Assembly (NCBI RefSeq): GCF_041051975.1
Contig: NZ_CP163435.1
Location: 5,675,001 to 5,739,000 of the forward strand
DNA from: Streptomyces sp. R21
Lineage (GTDB): Bacteria > Actinomycetota > Actinomycetes > Streptomycetales > Streptomycetaceae
Reading direction: 5' to 3'
Length of the DNA: 64,000 nt
A program made the translations under genes and the position numbers. Below, in pieces: positions 49,505-57,961 of this stretch; position 1 is the stretch's first letter; each line of letters begins with the position of its first letter. A model generated the notes under the pieces. That model ran no database searches, was not told the origin of the DNA, and worked only from the letters and a program-made list of their open reading frames with translations.

Positions 49505-52126
49505 ATGACGACTCCCGCGGCCTCCGGAACCGGCTCGACGAACGGCCCGACGAACGGCCGGGCGAACGGCCCGACCGAGAACTCCATGCGTCGCGCTCTC
49601 AAACGCGCCCGGGACGGCGTCGCCCTCGATGTCGCGGAGGCGGCGGTGCTGCTCCAGGCACGCGGCGGGGACCTGGAGGACCTGGCCGCGTCCGCCGCCC
49701 GGGTGCGGGACGCGGGCCTGGCGGCGGCGGGCCGCCCCGGCGTCATCACGTACTCGAAGAGCGTGTTCATCCCGCTCACCCGGCTGTGCCGGGACAAGTG
49801 CCACTACTGCACCTTCGTCACGGTCCCCGGCAAGCTGCGACGGGCCGGCCACGGGATGTTCATGTCCCCGGACGAGGTCCTGGACATCGCCCGGGGGGGC
49901 GCGGCCCTCGGCTGCAAGGAAGCCCTGATCACCCTCGGCGACAAGCCCGAGGACCGCTGGCCGGAGGCGCGCGAGTGGCTCGACGCGCACGGCTACGACG
50001 ACACGATCGCGTACGTACGGGCGATCTCGATCCGCATCCTGGAGGAGACGGGCCTGCTGCCCCACCTCAACCCCGGGGTGATGTCCTGGACGGACTTCCA
50101 GCGGCTCAAGCCCGTCGCCCCGTCCATGGGCATGATGCTGGAGACGACCGCGACGCGGCTGTGGTCCGAGCCGGGCGGCCCGCACTTCGGTTCCCCGGAC
50201 AAGGAGCCCGCCGTACGGCTGCGGGTGCTGGAGGACGCGGGCCGCTCGTCGGTGCCCTTCACCAGCGGCCTGCTGATCGGCATCGGTGAGACGTACGAGG
50301 AGCGGGCCGAGTCCCTTTTCGCGCTGCGCAAGGTCTCCCGGGCGTATCACGGCATCCAGGAGCTGATCATCCAGAACTTCCGTGCCAAGCCGGACACGGC
50401 GATGCGCGGTATGCCGGACGCGGAGCTGGACGAGCTGATCGCCACTGTGGCCGTCGCCCGGCACATCATGGGCCCGGCGGCCTGTCTCCAGGCGCCGCCG
50501 AACCTGGTGGCCGGCGAGTACGGACGGCTGATCGGCGCGGGGATCGACGACTGGGGCGGGGTGTCCCCGCTGACCATCGACCACGTCAACCCCGAGCGCC
50601 CGTGGCCGCAGATCGAGGAGCTGGCCGTTCACTCGGCGTCCGCGGGCTTCGAGCTGCGCGAACGGCTCTGCGTCTACCCCGAGTTCGTGCAGCGCGGCGA
50701 ACCCTGGCTGGACCCGCGGCTGCTGCCGCACGTACGGGCGCTGGCGGATCCGGAGACCGGGCTGGCGCTGCCCGACGCCGTGGTCGAGGGGCATCCGTGG
50801 CAGGAACCGGAGGAGGCGTTCACGTCCTCCGGGCGTACCGACCTGCACGCGTCGATCGACACCGAGGGCCGCACCGGCGACCGCCGGGACGACTTCGACC
50901 TGGTCTACGGCGACTGGGACGCGCTGCGCGAGGCGGCGGCGCCCGGGATGGTGCCGGAGCGCATCGACACGGACGTGCGCGCGGCGCTCGCGACGGCCGC
51001 CGACGACCCGACGAAGCTGACCGACGCCGAGGCGCTCGCCCTGCTGCACGCGGACGGCCCGGCGCTGGACGCGCTGTGCCGCATCGCGGACGACGTCCGC
51101 CGGGCGGCGGTCGGTGACGACGTCACGTACATCGTCACGCGGAACATCAACTTCACCAACGTCTGCTACACCGGCTGCCGTTTCTGCGCCTTCGCGCAGC
51201 GCCGCACGGACGCGGACGCCTACACGCTCTCCCTGGAGCAGGTCGCCGACCGGGCCCAACAGGCCTGGGACGTCGGGGCGGTCGAGGTCTGCATGCAGGG
51301 CGGCATCCACCCGGACCTGCCGGGGACGGCGTACTTCGACATCGCGAAGGCGGTCAAGGAGCGCGTCCCCGGGATGCACGTGCACGCCTTTTCTCCGATG
51401 GAGGTGGTGAACGGCGCGACCCGCACCGGGCTGTCGATCCGCGAGTGGCTGACGGCGGCGAAGGAGGCGGGCCTCGACACCATCCCCGGCACGGCGGCGG
51501 AGATCCTCGACGACGAGGTCCGCTGGGTCCTGACGAAGGGCAAGCTCCCCACGGCGACATGGATCGAGGTGGTGACCACGGCCCACGAGCTGGGCATCCG
51601 CTCCTCCTCCACGATGATGTACGGCCATGTGGACCAGCCCCGCCACTGGCTCGGCCACTTCCGCACGCTCTCCCGCATCCAGCAACAGACCGGCGGCTTC
51701 ACGGAGTTCGTCACCCTCCCCTTCATCCACACCAACGCCCCCGTCTACCTGGCCGGCATCTCCCGCCCGGGCCCGACGACCCGCGACAACCGCGCGGTGA
51801 TGGCGATGGCCCGTCTCCTGCTCCACCCGCACATCCCCAACATCCAGACCAGCTGGGTGAAACTGGGTACGGAGGGCGCCGCCGAGATGCTCCGCTCCGG
51901 TGCGAACGACCTCGGCGGCACGCTGATGGAGGAGACCATCTCCCGTATGGCCGGGTCGAGTTACGGCTCGTACAAGTCCGTCAAGGAACTGATCGCGGTG
52001 GCGGAGGCGGCGGGCCGTCCGGCGAAGCCGCGCACCACGCTGTACGGGGAGGTCCCGGAGGAACGGCAGCGGGCGGCGGAGGCTTCGGACGGGCATCTGC
52101 CGGAGCTGCTGCCGGTGCTGGACTGA
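49505..52126 (+). CDS. fbiC: FO synthase (CofG-CofH fusion), coenzyme F420 biosynthesis
   Basis: An 873-residue bifunctional radical-SAM enzyme. The first half has the CofG cluster motif C95-x3-C99-x2-C102 (CRDKCHYC), the second the CofH motif C554-x3-C558-x2-C561 (CYTGCRFC). Other landmarks are [25 protein letters not shown], QEIxxxNFRAK-like [12 protein letters not shown], and [11 protein letters not shown]. It condenses a pyrimidinedione with a tyrosine-derived radical to give FO, the chromophore of F420. The N-terminal 25 residues are Asn/Gly repeats ([15 protein letters not shown]). It matches FbiC in length and order. The neighbouring LLM and Ddn-like genes probably use the cofactor. 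Confidence 0.95.
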   Translation: MTTPAASGTGSTNGPTNGRANGPTENSMRRALKRARDGVALDVAEAAVLLQARGGDLEDLAASAARVRDAGLAAAGRPGVITYSKSVFIPLTRLCRDKCHYCTFVTVPGKLRRAGHGMFMSPDEVLDIARGGAALGCKEALITLGDKPEDRWPEAREWLDAHGYDDTIAYVRAISIRILEETGLLPHLNPGVMSWTDFQRLKPVAPSMGMMLETTATRLWSEPGGPHFGSPDKEPAVRLRVLEDAGRSSVPFTSGLLIGIGETYEERAESLFALRKVSRAYHGIQELIIQNFRAKPDTAMRGMPDAELDELIATVAVARHIMGPAACLQAPPNLVAGEYGRLIGAGIDDWGGVSPLTIDHVNPERPWPQIEELAVHSASAGFELRERLCVYPEFVQRGEPWLDPRLLPHVRALADPETGLALPDAVVEGHPWQEPEEAFTSSGRTDLHASIDTEGRTGDRRDDFDLVYGDWDALREAAAPGMVPERIDTDVRAALATAADDPTKLTDAEALALLHADGPALDALCRIADDVRRAAVGDDVTYIVTRNINFTNVCYTGCRFCAFAQRRTDADAYTLSLEQVADRAQQAWDVGAVEVCMQGGIHPDLPGTAYFDIAKAVKERVPGMHVHAFSPMEVVNGATRTGLSIREWLTAAKEAGLDTIPGTAAEILDDEVRWVLTKGKLPTATWIEVVTTAHELGIRSSSTMMYGHVDQPRHWLGHFRTLSRIQQQTGGFTEFVTLPFIHTNAPVYLAGISRPGPTTRDNRAVMAMARLLLHPHIPNIQTSWVKLGTEGAAEMLRSGANDLGGTLMEETISRMAGSSYGSYKSVKELIAVAEAAGRPAKPRTTLYGEVPEERQRAAEASDGHLPELLPVLD

Positions 52127-52157
52127 CAACCGAACGAGACTGAGGGGAGAGATCACG

Positions 52158-52706
52158 GTGGCGTCCCGTCGACTTCCCCCTTGGACGTGGGTCACGGCGC
52201 TCACCGCCGCGGCGGTGGCGGTGGTCGCCTTCCTGGCCGTACAGGCGGACCGGGGCCCGCACCCGACGGCGGCGGACGGGGTCACGGCGTCTCCCTCGGC
52301 CCCTGCCACCCCCACGCCCGAGTCCACCGCCGTACCGGACGGCTCGGGCACCGGCCGGCGCATCGTGTACTCACTCGGCGAGCGGCGGGTGTGGCTGATC
52401 GACGCGAGCGACCAGCCACGCCGCACGTTCACGGTGTGGCCCGGCACGGTGAGCCCGGGCCCCGGTTCCTACACGGTCGAGTCCCGCAAGGACGCCACGA
52501 CGGGCTACGACGGCGTGAGCATCGAGCACATCGTGTACTTCGCCGCCGACTCCGGCGTCTCCATAGCCTTCTCCAACGCCGTCGACGGCTCCTCGCCCCC
52601 GCCCGCCTCGGGAGCCCGCACGGGCGGCATCCGCGTGCACAAGGCCGACGGGGTGGCACTGTGGGCGTTCGGCACGGCGGGGACGCCGGTGCGGGTGATC
52701 AAGTAG
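52158..52706 (+). CDS. exported YkuD-like protein lacking the catalytic Cys
   Basis: A 182-residue membrane-anchored or secreted protein: signal/anchor ALTAAAVAVVAFLAV (about 13-28), Pro/Thr/Ser linker, then a domain of about 115 residues with RIVYSLGERRVWLIDASDQPRRTFTVWPG and a late HIVYFAADSGVSIAF...GARTGGIRVHKADGVALWAF. This follows the L,D-transpeptidase layout, but where the active-site SHGCxR should be it has RTGGIRV, so the nucleophilic Cys is missing. It may be a non-catalytic cell-wall-binding relative. The GTG has a GGGGAGA ribosome binding site. It is convergent and overlaps the next gene by 8 bp. The fold assignment is tentative. Confidence 0.6.
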   Translation: MASRRLPPWTWVTALTAAAVAVVAFLAVQADRGPHPTAADGVTASPSAPATPTPESTAVPDGSGTGRRIVYSLGERRVWLIDASDQPRRTFTVWPGTVSPGPGSYTVESRKDATTGYDGVSIEHIVYFAADSGVSIAFSNAVDGSSPPPASGARTGGIRVHKADGVALWAFGTAGTPVRVIK

Positions 52707-53259
52707 TCGACTTGCGACCGGAGTTGCCGGGCTCCCCGAACGGCAGGTGTACGACGAGCAGTGCGAACCCGCTGAGTACGAGCACCCGGGTTGCCGCGTC
52801 CAGACCGTTCCAGGTCTTCGACTGCCACATGGAGAACCACTCCCCGCCGATGGCGATGAACCCGGCGCCGAAGAGCAGCATGAGCATGAGCAGGCCGTAG
52901 GTGGACAGTTGGCGGGCGCGGGCGTAGCTGCGGCGTGCCCAGAACCACGTACCCGCGATGAGGACGAGCGCGGCGACGGTCTCCCAGACGATGATCGCGA
53001 TGTACGCGGCGTCCTGAAGTCCGGTGCTCGTGATGGCTCTCCACATCAGGTCGTCGTCCTTGAACGTGGTGTCCATGGCCAGAACATGGCGGACGAACTG
53101 CTGGTTGGTGCCGAAGTCGGTGATGTTGCCGAAGGCGACGAGGGCGATGTAGAGGGCGACGGTGGCGGTGAGAAGGGTGGCGGCGAGGGGGGCGGCGGAG
53201 AGGGGGAGGACGCGTGGGGCGTCAGAGGATTTTGGGGCGGAAGGGGTTTTAGAAGCCAT
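52699..53259 (-). CDS. DUF2165 family membrane protein
   Basis: A 186-residue membrane protein with about four segments, matching DUF2165: ATLLTATVALYIALVAFGNITDFGTNQQFVRHVLAMDTTF (conserved N-F-T-D-xxxNxxFVxHVLxMDTTF pattern), IIVWETVAALVLIAGTWFW, LLMLMLLFGAGFIAIGGEWFSMWQS and a final hydrophobic helix. ATG 53259 follows AAGGAACC; an in-frame extension leftward is less likely. Function unknown. Confidence 0.8.
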   Translation of the reverse strand: MASKTPSAPKSSDAPRVLPLSAAPLAATLLTATVALYIALVAFGNITDFGTNQQFVRHVLAMDTTFKDDDLMWRAITSTGLQDAAYIAIIVWETVAALVLIAGTWFWARRSYARARQLSTYGLLMLMLLFGAGFIAIGGEWFSMWQSKTWNGLDAATRVLVLSGFALLVVHLPFGEPGNSGRKSTT

Positions 53260-53417
53260 GGGGGGTTCCTTCCCTGCGCCAGCCCGTGCGGGGTAGGCGG
53301 ATTCGGCCAGAATGGCGGCGAGTGAGGCTTGAAAGGGGTCGGTCGTCGTGATCGGGCGCTCTGTCATGAGTAGGAGAACTCATGACCTGGGGCCCGTGGT
53401 GCGGGGAAGATCCTGGC

Positions 53418-54041
53418 ATGACGATGATCAGGACGTCCCGGGTGCCGGTCGGGATGCTGCTGCCGGTGGCCGCGCTGGCCATGTTCGCGGTGGGATGCGG
53501 CACGGAGCAGTCGGCCGCCGACGCGTACCGCAGTACGCACCCGACGCCGACCGGGATATCGCAGGCGCCCGTGCCGTCGGACACGCCCTGCCCCGGGGAG
53601 ACGGCCCCGCCGACACCCACGCCCAGCCCGTCCCTCCCGACCCCGACGCGCTCTCCCGACGCGTCGGGCCCGGCCGTGCCGATCCCCGACCACTACGCCG
53701 AGAACCACGGCTTCATGGTCCCCTTCCCGCTGCACGGGCAGGCCCGCTGCGACGGACTCAAGGACGCCGAGCGCATCAGGGTCGCGCTCGAACCCCTGCG
53801 CACGCGCGGTGACTTCACGGCGGCACACACCATCCGCGCGCTCACCGGTCTCGGCTACGCCGCCGGCCAGGTGGAGGTGACCCAGTCCGGCGACGTCGGC
53901 GTGATCTTCCTCGTCGACGCCTCCACGAAGTCCTCCACGATGTGCCTGGAGGGCTCCATGAGCCGCGAGGCCACCAAGACGGACACCTTCGGCGGCTACC
54001 CCGACCACACCGGCTGCGACCAGCCGAGCGGCGGCCACTGA
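53418..54041 (+). CDS. putative lipoprotein
   Basis: A 207-residue exported protein with a lipobox-like end of signal peptide (ALAMFAVGCGTE, Cys near residue 27), a Pro/Thr/Ser-rich spacer (about 45-85), and a C-terminal domain of about 115 residues: RIRVALEPLRTRGDFTAAHTIRALTGLGYAAGQVEVTQSGDVGVIFLVDA, with Cys pairs near the end. I do not recognise the domain. It precedes the NTPase-TPR gene by 48 bp on the same strand and may be co-transcribed. Confidence 0.65.
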   Translation: MTMIRTSRVPVGMLLPVAALAMFAVGCGTEQSAADAYRSTHPTPTGISQAPVPSDTPCPGETAPPTPTPSPSLPTPTRSPDASGPAVPIPDHYAENHGFMVPFPLHGQARCDGLKDAERIRVALEPLRTRGDFTAAHTIRALTGLGYAAGQVEVTQSGDVGVIFLVDASTKSSTMCLEGSMSREATKTDTFGGYPDHTGCDQPSGGH

Positions 54042-54089
54042 CACCCTCTGCCAGACTTCCGCATGGACCGGTTTACGGGGGTGAGGCGG

Positions 54090-56687
54090 ATGAGGCCGAC
54101 GCGGCCGTCGATGCAGCAGCTGATCGCACAGCGCAGGCGGGCCGGTTTCGTGGGCCGCGGCACCGAACGCGCCGCGTTCCGCACGAACTTCGACATCCCG
54201 CCGGAGGACGAACGCCACCGTTTCCTCTTCCACGTCCACGGCAACGCGGGAGTCGGAAAGACCTTCCTGGTACGGGAGTTGGAGCACATCGCCCGCGAGC
54301 GCGGGGCGCTGACGGCGTACGTCGACGAGAGCGTCGGCAGCGTGCCGGAGGCGATGGCGGCGATCAGCCGTCAATTCGCGGGCCAGGGGCACCGGTTCAA
54401 GGAACTGGACCGCCTGCTCGCCGCACACCGGGAACGGCGCCACGAGGCCGAGGCGGCGGCGATCGCCACGCCGGAACCGTCGCAGGAGCCGGACGGGCCT
54501 TCGGCGGGCAGTACGGCGGTGGCGCGGGCCGGGCTGGTGGGGCTGGGCATGGTGCCGGTGGTCGGCGCCTTCGCCGGCGCCCTGGACGCCGGTCAACTCG
54601 CCCAGGGCGCCGATCGGTTGCGGACCGGGATCAGCGCGCGGTTCCGCAACCAGGAGGACCGGCAACTGGTGCTGTCACCGGAGCGCGTGCTCACCCCGGT
54701 GCTGCTCGCCGAACTGTCCGACGCCGCGCTCGCCGCACCCTGGATCGTCCTGTTCTTCGACACGTACGAGCGCACGGGACCGTTCCTGGACGCCTGGCTC
54801 CACGAGGTCATGACCGTCGTCGACCGACATGGCGAACTCCCCGCCAACGTGATCGTGGTGACCGCCGGCCAGCACCGCCTGGACACCGCCCGCTGGGGCG
54901 GATTCGCGGACTTCGTCGCGGACGTCCCGCTGACACCGTTCACGGAGGCGGAGGCGCGGGGGCTGCTCGCGGACCGTGGGGTGGTGGCGGAGCCGGTCGT
55001 CGAGGAGGTGCTCCGGCTGACGGGCGGGCTGCCGGTACTGGTGTCGACGCTGGCCGAGGCCCGGCCGGCCGACCCGGACGACGTGGGCGATCCGAGTACG
55101 ACGGCCGTCGAGCGGTTTCTGAAGTGGGAACAGGACCCGGTGCGCAGGGCGGTGGCGCTGGCCTGCGCGCTGCCCCGGCGACTCGACGCGGATGTGTTCC
55201 GGGCGGCGGTGGAGTGCTCGCAGGACGACACCGAGGCGCTGTTCGCCTGGCTGCGGGGGCTGCCGTTCGTCAGCGACCGAGGGGACCGGGTGCAGTACCA
55301 CGACGTCGTACGGGCGCCGATGCTGCGGTTGCAGCGGCTGCGGTCGCCGCGGGGGTGGGCCGATCGGCAGCGGCGGCTGGCGGGGGTGTTCGCACGCTGG
55401 CGGACGGAGGCCGAGGACGGGCGTTCGTCCATCGAGTTGTGGGCGGACGAGGGGTGGCGGGAACTGCGCCTGGCGGAGACCTATCACTTGTTGTGCGCGG
55501 GAGCGCGGGGCATGTTTCAGGAGGTGCTCGGGGATTTCGTCCTGGCGTGCGACGTCGGGGAGATCGCCGCCCGCCGGTGGGCGCGGGCCTTGGCCGACGC
55601 GGGCCAGGACGCCGACGCGGAGGGTGCGGCCCGCTGGGGGAAGGAACTGACCCGGGCGCTCGACTCCGGTGGCATGGCGGCCGCCCTAGGACTGGTGGTG
55701 CACCGGGCGGGGTTCAACGATGTGGCTCAGGCGTTCGCCCGGACGATGCGGGGCCGGGAGCTGCAGCGCAGCGGTGCGTACGAGGAGGCGCTGGCCGAAT
55801 TCGACCGGGCCCTCGAGCTGAACAGCGGGCTGGTGGTGGCTTACGTCGGCCGGGCCATGACCCGCGGCGACCTGGATGCCTACGAGGAGGCGATCGCCGA
55901 CCTGGACCGGGCCGTCGAACTGGAGCCGGAGCGCGCCATGGCCCACTCCACGAGGGGCGAGTACCACCGCATTCAGCGGCGCTACGACGAGTCGATCAGG
56001 GACCTGGACGAGGCGATCCGGCTGGACGGCACGGACAACTTCGCCTGGGCCTCCCGGGGTGCCGCCCATGCCGCCCGCGGAGAATTCGACGCGGCCGTGG
56101 CGGATCTGGACCGGGCGCTGGAGCTGAAGCCGGAGTACCCGTGGGCATTGGTGCGCCGGGCCCAGGCATGGCGTGGGCTGGGCGATCCCGTACGGCAACT
56201 GGCCGACCTGGACCGGGCCCTCGCCCTGCAGCCCGACTGGGCCTGGACCGCATGTGAGCGCGCGGACCTGCTCCGCGTCGCGGGCCGCCACGAAGAAGCC
56301 CTGGTCGACTACGACCGGGCCATCGAACTCGACGACGAGTACGCGTCGGCGTACGCGAGCCGTGGTGCCTGCCGACGCCTGGTGGGGCGCCGCACCGAGG
56401 CACTCGCCGACCTGGACCGTGCCGTGGAGCTCAACCCGGACTACGCCTGGGCGCTGAGCCAGCGGGCGTTGGTGCACTGTGAACTGGGTTCCTACGAACG
56501 GGCGTTGGCGGATCTCGACCGCCGTCTCGCGCTCACCGGGTCCGCCCCCGTGGCCGAGGTCGAGCTCGCCCCACTGGCCGAAGCTCTCCAGCGAGCCCCC
56601 GCCACCGACCGCACGCTCCTCGCCCCGCTCCTCGCCCTGCTCACCTCGGCGAGATCCACTCGATCCGGGAGCCGGCCGGAGGAATAG
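54090..56687 (+). CDS. STAND-type NTPase with C-terminal TPR repeats
   Basis: About 865 residues. The NTPase has Walker A GNAGVGKTFLV (about 50-60) and Walker B-like PWIVLFFDTYE (about 220-230). After a winged-helix-like middle come about eight TPRs from residue 550 on, with the repeating cores ALAEFDRALELN, AIADLDRAVELEPE, AVADLDRALELKPE, ALVDYDRAIELD and ALADLDRAVELNPD. STAND proteins act as ligand-gated switches in signalling, defence or transcription. The sensed signal is unknown. ATG 54090 follows a G-rich ribosome binding site; ATG 54063 in frame is possible. The neighbour is an ADP-ribosylglycohydrolase. Confidence 0.8.
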   Translation: MRPTRPSMQQLIAQRRRAGFVGRGTERAAFRTNFDIPPEDERHRFLFHVHGNAGVGKTFLVRELEHIARERGALTAYVDESVGSVPEAMAAISRQFAGQGHRFKELDRLLAAHRERRHEAEAAAIATPEPSQEPDGPSAGSTAVARAGLVGLGMVPVVGAFAGALDAGQLAQGADRLRTGISARFRNQEDRQLVLSPERVLTPVLLAELSDAALAAPWIVLFFDTYERTGPFLDAWLHEVMTVVDRHGELPANVIVVTAGQHRLDTARWGGFADFVADVPLTPFTEAEARGLLADRGVVAEPVVEEVLRLTGGLPVLVSTLAEARPADPDDVGDPSTTAVERFLKWEQDPVRRAVALACALPRRLDADVFRAAVECSQDDTEALFAWLRGLPFVSDRGDRVQYHDVVRAPMLRLQRLRSPRGWADRQRRLAGVFARWRTEAEDGRSSIELWADEGWRELRLAETYHLLCAGARGMFQEVLGDFVLACDVGEIAARRWARALADAGQDADAEGAARWGKELTRALDSGGMAAALGLVVHRAGFNDVAQAFARTMRGRELQRSGAYEEALAEFDRALELNSGLVVAYVGRAMTRGDLDAYEEAIADLDRAVELEPERAMAHSTRGEYHRIQRRYDESIRDLDEAIRLDGTDNFAWASRGAAHAARGEFDAAVADLDRALELKPEYPWALVRRAQAWRGLGDPVRQLADLDRALALQPDWAWTACERADLLRVAGRHEEALVDYDRAIELDDEYASAYASRGACRRLVGRRTEALADLDRAVELNPDYAWALSQRALVHCELGSYERALADLDRRLALTGSAPVAEVELAPLAEALQRAPATDRTLLAPLLALLTSARSTRSGSRPEE

Positions 56688-56828
56688 GCCGGGCGATCGC
56701 GCCGATAAGCGACCACTCGTGACCACTCCGGCCACATTCCGCATACCGATCCGCCCCCTCAACCGACCGTTCCCGTTCGATTACAGTGCTGGGCGTCGGA
56801 CATGCGGGCGGTTCCTGGGGAGGTCTCG

Positions 56829-57944
56829 GTGGGTGTGGCAGCCGGTGCTGTCTGGGGCCGTGCCGAGCAGCAGGACTTTCGTAGTCGGGTGCGCGGCACC
56901 TTGCTGGGGGCGGCCGTCGGGGATGCGCTCGGGGCGCCGGTCGACGGGCTGAGCCTGGAGGAGATCCGGGAGGCCCACGGGGTCGAGGGGCTCACCGATC
57001 TCGCGTTCGGGCATGGCAGGCGTGGTGCCGTCACGTATCTCACGCAGCTGACCCTGTTCACCCTGGACGGGCTGATCCGTGCCCAGGTGCGCCGCGACAC
57101 CGGCGCCTGGCATCCGCCGACCGATCTGCACCGGGCCTACCGCCGCTGGGCCGCGACCCAGAGCGACTGGGGGCCCGACGAGCGGCGCAAGGAAGACGGG
57201 TGGCTCGCGCGGGAGGAGTGGCTGTACGCGCGGCGGGATCCGGCGCGCTCGCTGCTGCTCGGGTTCGGCGACGAGACCATGGGGACGCTGGACGCGCCCA
57301 AGAACCCGGGGGAGCCGGGGCCCGAGGCCGCCGCGCGGTCCGCGCCGTTCGGGCTGCTCGTCGGGTGGGAGCCGCAGCTCGTGGTGCAGCTCGCCGTCGA
57401 GTGCGCCGCGCAGACGCACGGGGACCCCACCGCCTACCTGTCCGCGGGGGCGTACGCCGTCATCGTGCACGGGCTCGCCCGCGGCGAGAGCCTCGACGCC
57501 GCCGTGCAGCGCGCGCTGTCGCTGCTGACCGCGCGGCCCGGACAGCAGCCGGTCACGGACGCGCTCCAGCACGCGCTGGGGGCCGTACGGCAGGGGATGC
57601 CGACGCCGGGGCGGGTGGAGGAGCTCGCCGGGGACGGTACGGCGGAGGGGCTGCTGGCGGTTGCCGTGTACTGCGCGCTGGTGGGGGAGGACGTACGGCA
57701 CGGGTTGTGTCTGGCCGTGAACCACGGAGGGCCCTCGGGCGCGGCCGGGGCGATGACCGGCGGGCTGCTCGGGGCGCTGCACGGCGAGACGGCCCTGCCG
57801 CCGGCCTGGCTGGCCGAGCTGGAGGGCCGTCCCACGATGCTCGTCCTGGCGGACGACTTCGCGATGGAGATGACGCAGGGGCCTGCGTTGCACGGGCCCG
57901 CGGGGTCCTCGCCGGGGTGGCTGGCGCGGTACCCGCGGGGCTAG
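56829..57944 (+). CDS. ADP-ribosylglycohydrolase family protein
   Basis: A 371-residue ADP-ribosylglycohydrolase-like protein: the opening GTLLGAAVGDALGAPVDGLSLEEIRE (about 23-48), then YLTQLTLFTLDGL (metal-site helix; family has T-D-D-T), and the C-terminal NHGGPSGAAGAMTGGLLGALHG (family: D-S-D-T-xxxxGxxxGA). Here several of the canonical Asp/Thr metal ligands read T-Q-L-T and H-G-G-P-S, so enzyme activity is doubtful. GTG 56829 has GGGGAGG 5 nt upstream. A TACAGT -10-like element lies at 56782. It may erase or bind ADP-ribose. Confidence 0.75.
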   Translation: MGVAAGAVWGRAEQQDFRSRVRGTLLGAAVGDALGAPVDGLSLEEIREAHGVEGLTDLAFGHGRRGAVTYLTQLTLFTLDGLIRAQVRRDTGAWHPPTDLHRAYRRWAATQSDWGPDERRKEDGWLAREEWLYARRDPARSLLLGFGDETMGTLDAPKNPGEPGPEAAARSAPFGLLVGWEPQLVVQLAVECAAQTHGDPTAYLSAGAYAVIVHGLARGESLDAAVQRALSLLTARPGQQPVTDALQHALGAVRQGMPTPGRVEELAGDGTAEGLLAVAVYCALVGEDVRHGLCLAVNHGGPSGAAGAMTGGLLGALHGETALPPAWLAELEGRPTMLVLADDFAMEMTQGPALHGPAGSSPGWLARYPRG

Positions 57945-57950
57945 CCCCGC
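57935..57950. terminator. palindrome between convergent genes
   Basis: GCGGGGC-TA-GCCCCGC is a perfect inverted repeat that includes the stop codon of the ADP-ribosylglycohydrolase gene and lies 12 nt from the stop of the convergent symporter gene. It could end both transcripts. Confidence 0.5.
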
Positions 57951-57961
57951 AGAGGCGGGCG

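Noticed and set aside
49481-52447. 988-codon leftward open frame opposite fbiC
   Set aside because: Composition is Arg/Val/Gly-rich, the typical antisense shadow of a high-GC gene. fbiC carries both radical-SAM motifs.
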